A DNA stretch of 8,404 bases from Actinomycetes bacterium (GCA_009785885.1 WQUE01000336.1:1-8404); one strand, 5' to 3'; counted from the first letter of the stretch, positions 1 to 5,833 are shown. Notes: generated by a model not told the origin, from the letters alone. Numbers and translations: made by a program.

Positions 1-515
1 TCCAGCAATTCGTCGCGCGCGACGGGGTCCAGCCCCGACGTCGGCTCGTCGAGGATCAGCAGCTTCGCGCCGTGCGACATCGCCACCGCGAGCATCAGCT
101 TCATCTTCATGCCGCGGGACAGTTCCCGCACACGCTTGTCCCGGGGCAGGTCGAAGTCGAGGATGTACCGCGCAAACGCCGCGCGGCTCCACCGGTCGTA
201 GAAGCCCTGGACGGCGTTCTGCACATCGTTGATGCGCCAGGAGTCGACGAAGAAGATCTCGTCGAACACCGTCCCCAACTGTTGCTTGACGACCAACTCG
301 TCGCGCTGGTTGTCCAGGCCGAACACCCTCACCTCGCCGCCGTCCCGGATCGCCATGTTGAGGATGCAGCGTATCGTCGTCGTCTTGCCGGCGCCGTTCT
401 GGCCGACGAATCCCATGATGTAGCCGGCCGGCAGGGTGAAACGCACCTTGTCGAGGTGGAAGTCCCGGTAGTTCTTCTGGAGGTCGATCACCTCCAGGGC
501 GTTGCCGTCACTCAT
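1..515 (-). CDS. ABC transporter ATP-binding protein, YtrB/ABC-2 type (3' end off the left edge)
   Basis: This is the ATPase subunit of an ABC transporter; it would power an ABC-2 type permease that should be encoded next, beyond the window. The first 171 codons are present. Walker A (GQNGAGKTT) lies at about residues 38-46. A FDE-type segment stands at the Q-loop position near residue 84. The signature is LSRGM instead of LSGGQ, and Walker B with the D-loop (LLILDEPTSGLDP) comes near the cut end. The relaxed signature and a GntR-family partner are typical of the YtrB-like branch. The ATG at 513-515 lies inside the last codons of the upstream GntR gene (8-base overlap), so the two are probably translationally coupled. 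The transported substrate cannot be told from the sequence; in characterised relatives such operons respond to cell-wall-active agents. The family call is firm, the substrate unknown. Confidence 0.93.
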   Translation of the reverse strand, partial: MSDGNALEVIDLQKNYRDFHLDKVRFTLPAGYIMGFVGQNGAGKTTTIRCILNMAIRDGGEVRVFGLDNQRDELVVKQQLGTVFDEIFFVDSWRINDVQNAVQGFYDRWSRAAFARYILDFDLPRDKRVRELSRGMKMKLMLAVAMSHGAKLLILDEPTSGLDPVARDELL

Positions 516-891
516 CGTCACTTCCTTCCAGCGTGAAGCTGAACAGGTGCCGCAGTTCGTCGCGGGACAGCCCCGCCATCCGCGCCGTCTCGATCGCGGC
601 CCCGAAATGCTCCTCGATCCGGCGGAGCAACTGCTCCCTGATCAGCTTACTGTCCTTGGGTGCCACGTAGCACCCCTTGCCCTGCACGTTGACGACGTAC
701 CCCTCCAGTTCGAGTTCGTTGTAGGCCCGCGTCGTCGTCATGACGCTGACCTTCAGGTCGGCCGCCAGTTGACGGATCGATGGGAGGACGTCGCCCTCCG
801 TCAGCTCGTCGCCGAGGATCGCCTGCTTGATCTGGTCGCAGATCTGCTCGTAGATCGGGGTGTCCGAGCTGTTCTTGATGATGACCCGCAA
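508..891 (-). CDS. GntR-family transcriptional regulator, YtrA subfamily
   Basis: This is a short DNA-binding repressor of 127 residues. The N-terminal winged helix-turn-helix covers about residues 10-77. It contains the GntR hallmarks TPIYEQ, LPSIRQLAADLKVS and TTTRAYNELE, and ends with the wing motif GKGCYV. Only about 50 residues follow (helical, with a charged LEGSDDE end), so the large effector domain of FadR or HutC types is absent, as in YtrA-type regulators. I chose the TTG at 889-891 as the start because a perfect AGGAGG sits 7 bases upstream and the protein then begins directly before the domain. A GTG at 922-924 would add 11 unlikely residues (TRGDGPGGEAL). It overlaps the ABC ATPase gene by 8 bases, so it most likely represses its own operon in response to an unknown signal. 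Confidence 0.9.
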   Translation of the reverse strand: MRVIIKNSSDTPIYEQICDQIKQAILGDELTEGDVLPSIRQLAADLKVSVMTTTRAYNELELEGYVVNVQGKGCYVAPKDSKLIREQLLRRIEEHFGAAIETARMAGLSRDELRHLFSFTLEGSDDE

Positions 892-926
892 CGCCTCACC
901 TCCTGGGCCGTCCCCCCGTGTCACCG

Positions 927-947
927 GTGTACATACTGTCTATTCAC
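927..947. promoter_or_regulatory. Candidate GntR/YtrA operator and minus-strand promoter region
   Basis: An imperfect inverted repeat of 21 bases starts GTGTACATAC on the plus strand and ends TATTCAC. Seven of ten base pairs are symmetric around the centre. It stands 36-56 bases upstream of the TTG start of the GntR gene in an AT-richer patch. Position and symmetry fit an autoregulatory operator, but the -35 and -10 boxes are not clear. Confidence 0.4.
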
Positions 948-1070
948 CACCATAACACTGCCCCGAGGCGGTGTGCAACGTGATCGCACCGTGCGCGCCG
1001 CCTGTCCGCCGCGACGACCCGGACGACGTTCATCCCTGTCACACCGCGATCATCCGGCCCTCGGGCCGCG

Positions 1071-1092
1071 TAGATTGTGTGTGACGGAGGAG
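1071..1092 (+). promoter_or_regulatory. Candidate -10 box and ribosome binding site of the NfeD-flotillin operon
   Basis: TAGATT at 1071-1076 fits the actinobacterial TAnnnT -10 consensus, and GGAGGAG at 1087-1093 is a good Shine-Dalgarno sequence 5 bases before the ATG at 1098. No good -35 box is visible. A short perfect inverted repeat, CGGCCC-TC-GGGCCG (1055-1068), occupies the spacer and could be an operator or simply GC-rich sequence. Confidence 0.4.
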
Positions 1093-1097
1093 TGTCC

Positions 1098-1619
1098 ATG
1101 ATCGGGTTCATCGTGGTAGCGGCAGTGGGGTTCCTCGTGCTGCTCGTCTCCCTGGTGTTCGACGGCGTGATGGACGCGCTCAACCTGGACGCCACGGGCA
1201 CGGGCGTGTTCTCGGGCGCGTCCCTGGGCGGGCTGCTGACGGGCATCGGCTGCGGCGGGATCATCGGCGTGGCCCGGGGCTGGCCGACTATCAGCGGGCT
1301 GCTGTTGGGCCTTGTCATCGGGCTGCTCATGGCCGGGGTGGCCATCGGCCTTTATCGGCTGCTCCGCAAGGCCGAGGTATCCCAGGACGAGTACTCGCTC
1401 AACCGGCTCATCGGTACAGGTGGTGTCGTGACGGCCGGCGCAGACGTCAGCCAACGGGGCCTGGTCCAGGTCACCTACCTCGGTTCCCCGCGCACCGTCG
1501 GTTTCACCGCATCCACGGCGATCACCAAGGGCGACTCCGTCGTCGTCACCGACGTCCTCGGGCCCGACCTCGTCACGGTCGCCCCGCATCAATCCATGCT
1601 CGAAGGAAGGCTGCCATGA
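1098..1619 (+). CDS. NfeD-like membrane protein with C-terminal OB-fold domain
   Basis: This is a predicted integral membrane protein of 173 residues. An N-terminal hydrophobic segment begins at residue 2 (MIGFIVVAAVGFLVLLVSLV). A glycine-rich hydrophobic stretch follows at about 40-60, and another membrane segment at about 65-90 ends in LYRLLRKAE. The last ~70 residues look like the soluble NfeD beta-barrel (OB-fold): LIGTGGVVTAGADVSQRGLV, then a pattern of short strands and the typical KGDSVVVTDV. NfeD proteins pair with SPFH proteins in membrane microdomains, and here the flotillin gene follows with an ATGA overlap, which strongly supports the assignment. The start is the ATG preceded by GGAGGAG; a longer in-frame ORF beginning at 1077 lacks this signal. 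No ClpP-like protease domain is present, so this is the short NfeD form. Confidence 0.85.
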   Translation: MIGFIVVAAVGFLVLLVSLVFDGVMDALNLDATGTGVFSGASLGGLLTGIGCGGIIGVARGWPTISGLLLGLVIGLLMAGVAIGLYRLLRKAEVSQDEYSLNRLIGTGGVVTAGADVSQRGLVQVTYLGSPRTVGFTASTAITKGDSVVVTDVLGPDLVTVAPHQSMLEGRLP

Positions 1620-3277
1620 ACGGCATCAGCATCACTGCGATCATCGTCGCTGTCATCGTCGTCGCGGTGATCATCATCATCTTCGCGATCGCCCAGCGCT
1701 ACAAGATCCCCGACGCCAACGAGGCGCTCGTCATCACCGGCTCCCGGGGCTCCGTCGTCGACGGTGCGGCGACGCTGAAGATCGTGATGGGTTCCGGCGC
1801 GTTCATCCTGCCGTTCGTCCAGCGGTGCCGGGTGTTGTCGCTCGACGCGACCGAGATCGCGATGCAGGTGCCGGAGGGCGTGTCCAAGGACAACATCAAG
1901 GTCGTCGTCGATGCCGTCGCGCTCGCGAAGATCGACGGCACGCCGAACGGCGTCCGCTCCGCCGCCCAGCGGTTCCTCGGCCGCGAGGACCAGATCCCGC
2001 GCATCATCCAGTCCATCCTGGCGGGCGCGCTGCGTGGCGTCGTCGGCAACATGACGATCGAGGAGATGCTGCGCGATCGCGAGGGCCTTGCGACGAAGAT
2101 CCAGGACGCCGCCGCGTCCGCGCTGTCGGACGCCGGGCTGAAGGTCGACACGCTGCAGATCAACGGCATCTCGACCGATCCGGCCGACTACATCACGAAC
2201 CTGGGACGTCCGCAGGCCGCGCAGGTGCGCAAGGCCGCCGAGGTGGCCGAGGCCCAGAACGAGCAGGAGGCCGCCCAGGCCAAGGCGCTGGCCCGCATCC
2301 AGATCGCCAACGCCAACAAGGACGCGCAACTCAAGGAGGCCGGCTTCCTGAAGGAGACGTCCCAGGCGGACGCCGAGGCGCAGGCCGTCGGCCCGATGAC
2401 GAAGGCGTCGCAGGACGCGCTGATCACCCAGGCGCAGCAGCAGAACGCCCAGCAGACCGCGACGTTGACGAAGCTGCAACTCGACTCCGAGGTGCGGGCG
2501 AAGGCCGACGCCGACCTGTACGCCGCGCAGAAGGCCGCGGACGCCGACCTGTACACCGCCGAGCAGCACGCCAAGGCGCAGGCCGTCCAGGTGACCGCCG
2601 CCGCCGAGGCCGAGCAGACCCGCCTGACCCGCGAGGGCGACGGCCGGGCGTCCGCGACGAAGGCGTCCGGTCTGGCCGAGGCCGCCGCGACGCAGGCGCG
2701 GCTCACCGGCGAGGGCGATGGCCAGGCCGCCGCGACGAAGGCCGCCGGTCTCGCTGAGGCCGACGCGATTCGGGCGAAGGGCCTGGCCGAGGCCGAGGCG
2801 ATCAAGGCGAAGGGTGCCTCCGAGGCGCAGGTCCGCGAGATGCTCGCGCAGGCCTACGCGAAGTACGGCCAGCAGGCGATCATCGACCGGGTGCTGTCCA
2901 CGATGCCGGACATGCTCGCCGCCGCCGCGAAGCCGATCGGAGACGTCGACTCGATCACCGTGATCGGCGGGGCCGATGCGGCCGGCGGGGTGACCAACCT
3001 GTCCACCGAGATGCTCGTCAAGCTGCCGGCCGTGATCAAGGCCGCCACCGGGCTGGACGTCGTCGACCTCATGCACGACTGGCTGGCCTCCGGCAAGGCC
3101 GCGAGTTCCGCCGACGCCGCGGCGACATCGTTCGTCGATGGCGGCAAGGCTTCGGCGGCTCCGGCGGTCGCGGCGCCCAAGGCGCCGAAGCCCCCGAAGG
3201 CCAAGCCCGCCGAGACTGTGCAGCCGACCGAGTCCGACATCATCGCCGTGCCCACCGACACGCCGACGGAGGGCTGA
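1616..3277 (+). CDS. Flotillin-type SPFH/Band 7 protein
   Basis: This is a membrane scaffold protein of 553 residues, predicted to organise functional membrane microdomains with its NfeD partner. Residues 3-26 form a strongly hydrophobic anchor. The SPFH domain spans about 30-195 and includes ANEALVITG, the VPEGVSKDNIKV segment and the GVVGNMTIEEMLRDREGLAT helix region. From about 200 to 410 comes the alanine/glutamate-rich coiled coil typical of flotillins (AEAEA-type repeats). It contains two 26-residue tandem units at 337-362 and 363-388 that share 18 residues, and a partial third. Residues 410-490 contain YGQQAIIDRVLSTMPDML, a typical C-terminal flotillin helix. The end (about 495-553) is a low-complexity Ala/Pro/Lys tail closing with VPTDTPTEG. 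The gene overlaps nfeD by 4 bases with GAAGGAAGG upstream. Its 3' end recurs in decayed form at 5546-5726. Confidence 0.93.
   Translation: MNGISITAIIVAVIVVAVIIIIFAIAQRYKIPDANEALVITGSRGSVVDGAATLKIVMGSGAFILPFVQRCRVLSLDATEIAMQVPEGVSKDNIKVVVDAVALAKIDGTPNGVRSAAQRFLGREDQIPRIIQSILAGALRGVVGNMTIEEMLRDREGLATKIQDAAASALSDAGLKVDTLQINGISTDPADYITNLGRPQAAQVRKAAEVAEAQNEQEAAQAKALARIQIANANKDAQLKEAGFLKETSQADAEAQAVGPMTKASQDALITQAQQQNAQQTATLTKLQLDSEVRAKADADLYAAQKAADADLYTAEQHAKAQAVQVTAAAEAEQTRLTREGDGRASATKASGLAEAAATQARLTGEGDGQAAATKAAGLAEADAIRAKGLAEAEAIKAKGASEAQVREMLAQAYAKYGQQAIIDRVLSTMPDMLAAAAKPIGDVDSITVIGGADAAGGVTNLSTEMLVKLPAVIKAATGLDVVDLMHDWLASGKAASSADAAATSFVDGGKASAAPAVAAPKAPKPPKAKPAETVQPTESDIIAVPTDTPTEG
2624..2779 (+). 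repeat. Two tandem 78-base units inside the flotillin coiled coil
   Basis: Bases 2624-2701 and 2702-2779 encode consecutive 26-residue units, each starting LT(R/G)EGDG and containing ATKA(S/A)GLAEA. They match at 18 of 26 residues, and a shortened third unit (GLAEAEAIKAK) follows. This is internal duplication within the coiled-coil rod, common in flotillins, where unit number sets rod length. Confidence 0.8.
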
Positions 3278-3281
3278 GGGG

Positions 3282-3315
3282 GCGTCCCCACGCGGCCCGC
3301 GCTGCGGTGGGACGC
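3282..3315 (+). terminator. Stem-loop directly after the flotillin gene
   Basis: GCGTCCCCACGC at 3282-3293 can pair with GCGGTGGGACGC at 3304-3315 (10 of 12 positions), starting 4 bases after the flotillin stop. There is no T-run, as is usual for actinobacterial terminators. It probably ends the nfeD-flotillin transcript. Confidence 0.5.
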
Positions 3316-3333
3316 GGGAACCGTCCCCGTGTT

Positions 3334-3381
3334 CCGATCACCGTGCCGATCACCGTGCCGACCGACGCGCCGACGGAGGCC
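3334..3381 (+). repeat. 12-base tandem units resembling the flotillin 3' end
   Basis: CCGATCACCGTG occurs twice back to back (3334-3345, 3346-3357), followed by the related units CCGACCGACGCG and CCGACGGAGGCC. The segment from 3347 is about 28/33 identical to the last bases of the flotillin gene (coding VPTDTPTEG), so this is a second, partial copy of the gene's tail beginning some 70 bases after its stop. Confidence 0.6.
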
Positions 3382-3408
3382 CGACACCCCGTCCCCTGCG
3401 ACTGTGCG

Positions 3409-3442
3409 GAGGATTTTCCGGCATACACGCCGAAGGATCCTC
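3409..3442. repeat. Long imperfect hairpin
   Basis: GAGGATTTTCCGGC (3409-3422) and GCCGAAGGATCCTC (3429-3442) pair at 13 of 14 positions in the plus-strand RNA, counting two G-U pairs, around a 6-base loop ATACAC. No T-run follows on either strand, so its role (terminator, mobile-element end or decayed sequence) is open. Confidence 0.5.
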
Positions 3443-4140
3443 CACACAAGGCCTGCGGCGGCAAACCGTGTGTCGGCGGGGACTGTTCGGCCGACGCCTC
3501 GACGGTCCGTACCTGGCTGTCTGCCGGCCCCGGCAGCGAACAGCCCCTCCAGGTACCTGTCGCGGCCCGCGAGATACGCGCACCGGGAGTCCGTAGTCGC
3601 TTCAACCCGGCCACGGTCGGCCAGGAGGGGATCGTCCCTCCCGCACATCCTTCCATCGTTCGTGCCATGCTGGACGCGGTCGCGGGAATCGGCCGTCAGT
3701 GCGCGCGACAGCCAACTGGGTTCGCTGGATGCACTGTCGTCCCGCCTCGCCAACCCCTTGGCCGCGATGACCGTGGTGAATTCGGCCAGCACGCCAGCGT
3801 CGGCGTACCACTCATCACCCCGATCAGCCCGCCGCCCCCAACGAGCGCCAGACAAGCACAGTGTGATGTGGACGCTGGCCGGTGCGACCATGTGATGGAG
3901 TGAGCCATCGCAGGCGAGCAGGTAGCGGCTGTACTTCACACCCGCGAGGGCCGCCAGCGCGCGGATCGGTGTCGCTGCGGGCGGGCGCACGCCCGATAGC
4001 GGCAATCACGCACCCCAGAGCGAGCGCCAGCAGTGCGCGCGTCCGCCTCGACCACCCACCGCCGTCGCCCTGCTCTGCGTACGTCCACGGTCGGGCCGCA
4101 GCCGCGCATCGTTACGCGCTTGCGACAAAGCTGGCTAGTG

Positions 4141-4776
4141 TCACCGCCAGACGACGCGGATGGCCCCGTCGGGGGCGTCGGAGGAGCCGTCGACGACCAG
4201 GTCGGCGCGGTCCCACGGACGCTCGGCCAGGTAGAACGGCACCTCGGCTGCGGCCCAGTTCTCGAAGAACGCCGCCACTTCGTCGCGTGTGTCGCCGTCG
4301 ATGCCGATGTCGCGTGTGAGGACCCGCTCGCGGGCGATTGCGTGCGGAGTCTGGACCCACACGACGAGGCACGCCCACGGCACCAGTTCGTGCCTGCCGG
4401 CGCCGACGCCCTCGATGATCAGCACGTCCGTCGCGGTCGTGGTGACCGATCCGGGACGTCCGTGCGTGATCCACCCAGGCGGCCGGTAGTCGACCTGGAC
4501 GCCGTCCATCCACGGTCTGACGACCCCAGACATCAGCTCGTCCGTCCAGTCGATGGGGTGCAGGTTCCAGGCGATGTCGTCGGTGTGGACGACGCCGGCC
4601 CCCGGCAGCGCGTCGGCCAGCGTCAGCGCGAACGTCGTCTTGCCCGAGCCGGACGAGCCATCCACCAGCACGAGTGTCCGTCCTGCGCCCCGGCGCTCGG
4701 TCACCGCCGCGGCGATGTCGGCGTACGTCGTGGGCGCCCACTCGCCGAAGTGCCTGTCCGGCAGTGCGAGAGCCAT
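4141..4776 (-). CDS. Uridine-kinase-like P-loop ATPase/kinase
   Basis: This is a cytoplasmic P-loop protein of 211 residues. Walker A is GSSGSGKTT at residues 40-48. It is followed by HTDDIAWNLHPIDW at 64-77, where nucleoside kinases carry the substrate-contacting acidic residues. YRPPGW stands near 97-102, the Walker B-like LIIEGVGAGR near 119-128, and an arginine-rich lid-like segment (IARERVLTRDIG) near 147-158. The WxxAEVPFYLAERPWDRADLVV end is characteristic of a common actinobacterial uridine kinase-like family whose substrate is mostly not established. Length fits that family. The ATG at 4774-4776 has only a weak ribosome site. It is transcribed away from the toxin-antitoxin genes, sharing a 66-base divergent region that carries the palindrome. 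The family is sure, the exact substrate is not. Confidence 0.85.
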   Translation of the reverse strand: MALALPDRHFGEWAPTTYADIAAAVTERRGAGRTLVLVDGSSGSGKTTFALTLADALPGAGVVHTDDIAWNLHPIDWTDELMSGVVRPWMDGVQVDYRPPGWITHGRPGSVTTTATDVLIIEGVGAGRHELVPWACLVVWVQTPHAIARERVLTRDIGIDGDTRDEVAAFFENWAAAEVPFYLAERPWDRADLVVDGSSDAPDGAIRVVWR

Positions 4777-4822
4777 TGCCCGAGGCTACCAGCACAGGCT
4801 CGCCGCATAGCCCCCGAACACG

Positions 4823-4844
4823 ATGCATACTATGTTGTATGCAT
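4823..4844. promoter_or_regulatory. Perfect palindromic operator over the antitoxin start, with divergent -10 boxes
   Basis: ATGCATAC (4823-4830) and GTATGCAT (4837-4844) form a perfect 8+8 inverted repeat with a 6-base spacer TATGTT. The right arm includes the first two bases of the antitoxin ATG. TACTAT (4828-4833) or TATGTT (4831-4836) could serve as the plus-strand -10 box, placing the transcript start at or within a few bases of the ATG. TAGTAT on the minus strand (4832-4827) could serve the kinase gene. Ribbon-helix-helix antitoxins normally bind such palindromes to repress their own operon. Confidence 0.75.
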
Positions 4845-5160
4845 GAGTGCAGCTGGAACTGATGCACCACGGGCGACGCCCCGGCGGACCGAGCCGAAGG
4901 CGCCGTCCACGTCCATCCGGGTGTCCGTGCCGACGCGGGATGCGTTGGCACACGCCGCCGCGGCCCAGAATCTCAGCCTCAGCGGCTACCTGGACAAGAT
5001 GGTGCGCCGCGCCGAGCGGGAACAGATCTTCGCCGACTACCGTGCGGCGGCGGAGGAGGCGTACCAGGACCCGGCGTTCGCCGCAGAGATGAAGGAGTGG
5101 GACGAGACCGACGACGGCGTCCCGTTCGATGATGACGGGTGGCCAGAATACAGTGCCTAG
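4843..5160 (+). CDS. Ribbon-helix-helix antitoxin (partner of MazF)
   Basis: This is a small DNA-binding antitoxin of 105 residues. A short basic/proline-rich leader is followed by a ribbon-helix-helix domain at about 24-56: beta strand TSIRVSVP, then two helices from TRDALAHAAAAQNLSLSGYLDKMVRRAE. The C-terminal half is helical and then very acidic (EMKEWDETDDGVPFDDDGW), as expected for the part that wraps and neutralises a MazF-type toxin. The ATG at 4843 overlaps a palindrome and has no Shine-Dalgarno sequence, so translation is probably leaderless. The frame stays open far upstream to 4033, but that part runs antisense to the kinase gene and is not coding. The next gene, mazF-like, overlaps its end. 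Pairing of RHH antitoxins with MazF is well known in actinobacteria. Confidence 0.85.
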   Translation: MSAAGTDAPRATPRRTEPKAPSTSIRVSVPTRDALAHAAAAQNLSLSGYLDKMVRRAEREQIFADYRAAAEEAYQDPAFAAEMKEWDETDDGVPFDDDGWPEYSA

Positions 5161-5506
5161 TCCGAGGCGCGGCGACGTCTGGCTGGTCGCGTTCGGCGCC
5201 GCCAGACATGGGGAGATCGGCAGGACCCGTCCGGCGGTGGTGCTCACCATCGATGACCTCCAACGCGGCACCCTGTACGACCGGATCACCGTCGTGCCAT
5301 TCACCACCAACCCGCGACAGCGCCCCACTCAGCTACAACCGCTGGTACCGGCCGGTGAGGGTGTCGACCGCGACAGCGTCGCCCTGTGCGACGCGCCCCG
5401 CTCCTTCGTGCCGTCACGGTTCGTCCGGCACCTCGGCGCCGTCTCGGATGACACCCTCAGCGCCATCGTCCAGGCCCGGGCGCTCATCGAAGGATGGGAC
5501 GACTAG
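5129..5506 (+). CDS. MazF/PemK-family toxin (endoribonuclease)
   Basis: This is the toxin of a type II toxin-antitoxin pair, predicted to cleave RNA at short specific sequences when released from the antitoxin. The family core is intact: RRGDVWLVAF at residues 13-22, RTRPAVVLT (32-40), the strand ITVVPFTTN (53-61) and SVALCDAPRSF (83-93). A final helical part (VSDDTLSAIVQARALIE) follows. Length (125 residues) is normal. The start is uncertain: ATG at 5129 or 5132, or GTG at 5153, which is preceded by a weak GGTGG and gives 117 residues beginning just before RRGDVW. All overlap the antitoxin gene, so the two are co-translated. Nothing suggests inactivation. The RNA target cannot be predicted. 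Confidence 0.92.
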   Translation: MMTGGQNTVPSPRRGDVWLVAFGAARHGEIGRTRPAVVLTIDDLQRGTLYDRITVVPFTTNPRQRPTQLQPLVPAGEGVDRDSVALCDAPRSFVPSRFVRHLGAVSDDTLSAIVQARALIEGWDD

Positions 5507-5545
5507 ACGGGGACGCGCCAGCTCCCCCGGATCCGTGCCTGCTTC

Positions 5546-5726
5546 CCGCGGACGCAGCAGCGACGTCCTCTCTCGACGCCGGCAAAGCTCCAGCCGCTGC
5601 GGCGGGTGCCGTGCCGAAGGCCACCAAGGCCCCAACGGTCACGCCTGCGGGGACGCGCCCGCCCCGAAGGAACTCACCTCCGGCTTGATCGACGTGCCAC
5701 CGGCCGAAGCGGTCACGGAAGCCTGA
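5546..5726 (+). pseudogene. Decayed duplicate of the flotillin gene 3' end
   Basis: Bases 5546-5628 align without gaps to flotillin bases 3108-3190 at 60 of 83 positions. Read in frame from 5548, they give ADAAATSSLDAGKAPAAAAG, against ADAAATSFVDGGKASAAPAV in the flotillin. A frame change then occurs, and the last part reads GLIDVPPAEAVTEA followed by TGA at 5724-5726, matching DIIAVPTDTPTEG and stop. Even past the stop, CGTCCCCGCGC resembles the flotillin trailer. No start, anchor or SPFH domain is present, so this is a remnant. Many differences lie at third codon positions, which suggests the copy diverged as coding sequence before it broke. Confidence 0.7.
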
Positions 5727-5789
5727 CGACGTCCCCGCGCAGGAGTGTGAAGGATCGTCCGGGCTCGTCAACGCTTGGTCGCTCGTCGG

Positions 5790-5815
5790 AAATGCCCGAA
5801 CAAGCTCGGCATTCC
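5790..5815 (-). terminator. Hairpin downstream of tRNA-Ile
   Basis: On the minus strand, AATGCCGA pairs with TCGGGCATT (one bulged base) around a short loop. It lies about 30 bases beyond the tRNA 3' end, followed by TTCC. Position and stability suit a tRNA terminator. The sequence lacks a real T-run. Confidence 0.5.
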
Positions 5816-5833
5816 CTTCTCGCTCCCGCGCGT

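Larger units (their letters stand above)
3307..3903 (+). other. Doubtful cysteine-rich open frame (198 codons)
   Basis: This frame opens with a GTG inside the stem-loop after the flotillin gene and has no clear ribosome site. Its first part (PITVPITVPTDAPTEA) resembles the end of the flotillin protein. A cysteine-rich stretch follows, with C-D-C and then GGKPCVGGDC, and later HPSIVRAMLDAVAGIGRQC. Third-position GC is fairly high for about the first 100 codons, then drops, and the final part reads as low-quality sequence. I recognise no family. It could be a fused remnant of a flotillin-like tail plus another gene, or chance open frame. I list it so that it is not lost, not as a confident gene. 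Confidence 0.2.
3278..4140. other. Gene-poor stretch with flotillin-tail-like repeat and hairpins
   Basis: I find no convincing gene in these roughly 860 bases. Open frames exist on both strands, but none has a good ribosome site together with a recognisable domain, and GC bias at third positions fades beyond about 3700. Visible structure: a terminator-like hairpin at 3282-3315; 12-base tandem units from 3334; a long hairpin at 3409-3442; and a perfect 6-bp hairpin at 3978-3995 (CGGGCG / CGCCCG with a 6-base loop). It most resembles decayed coding sequence. Confidence 0.5.

Noticed and set aside
892..924. GTG start 11 codons upstream for the GntR gene
   Set aside because: The perfect AGGAGG lies inside this extension and points to the TTG at 889-891.
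1589..3076. Long minus-strand open frame (495 codons) opposite the flotillin gene
   Set aside because: It is the mirror of a GC-biased coding frame: Leu/Arg/Gly-rich, no domain, while the plus strand encodes a clear SPFH protein.
2854..4005. Minus-strand open frame through the gene-poor stretch
   Set aside because: It reads into the antisense of the flotillin gene, lacks a ribosome site and contains no recognisable family; at most a decayed gene.
3278..4140. Possible insertion sequence
   Set aside because: No transposase motif, terminal inverted repeats or target duplication could be found in this stretch.
4033..4842. Upstream extension of the antitoxin frame
   Set aside because: It runs antisense across the kinase gene, and the RHH protein begins naturally at the ATG at 4843.
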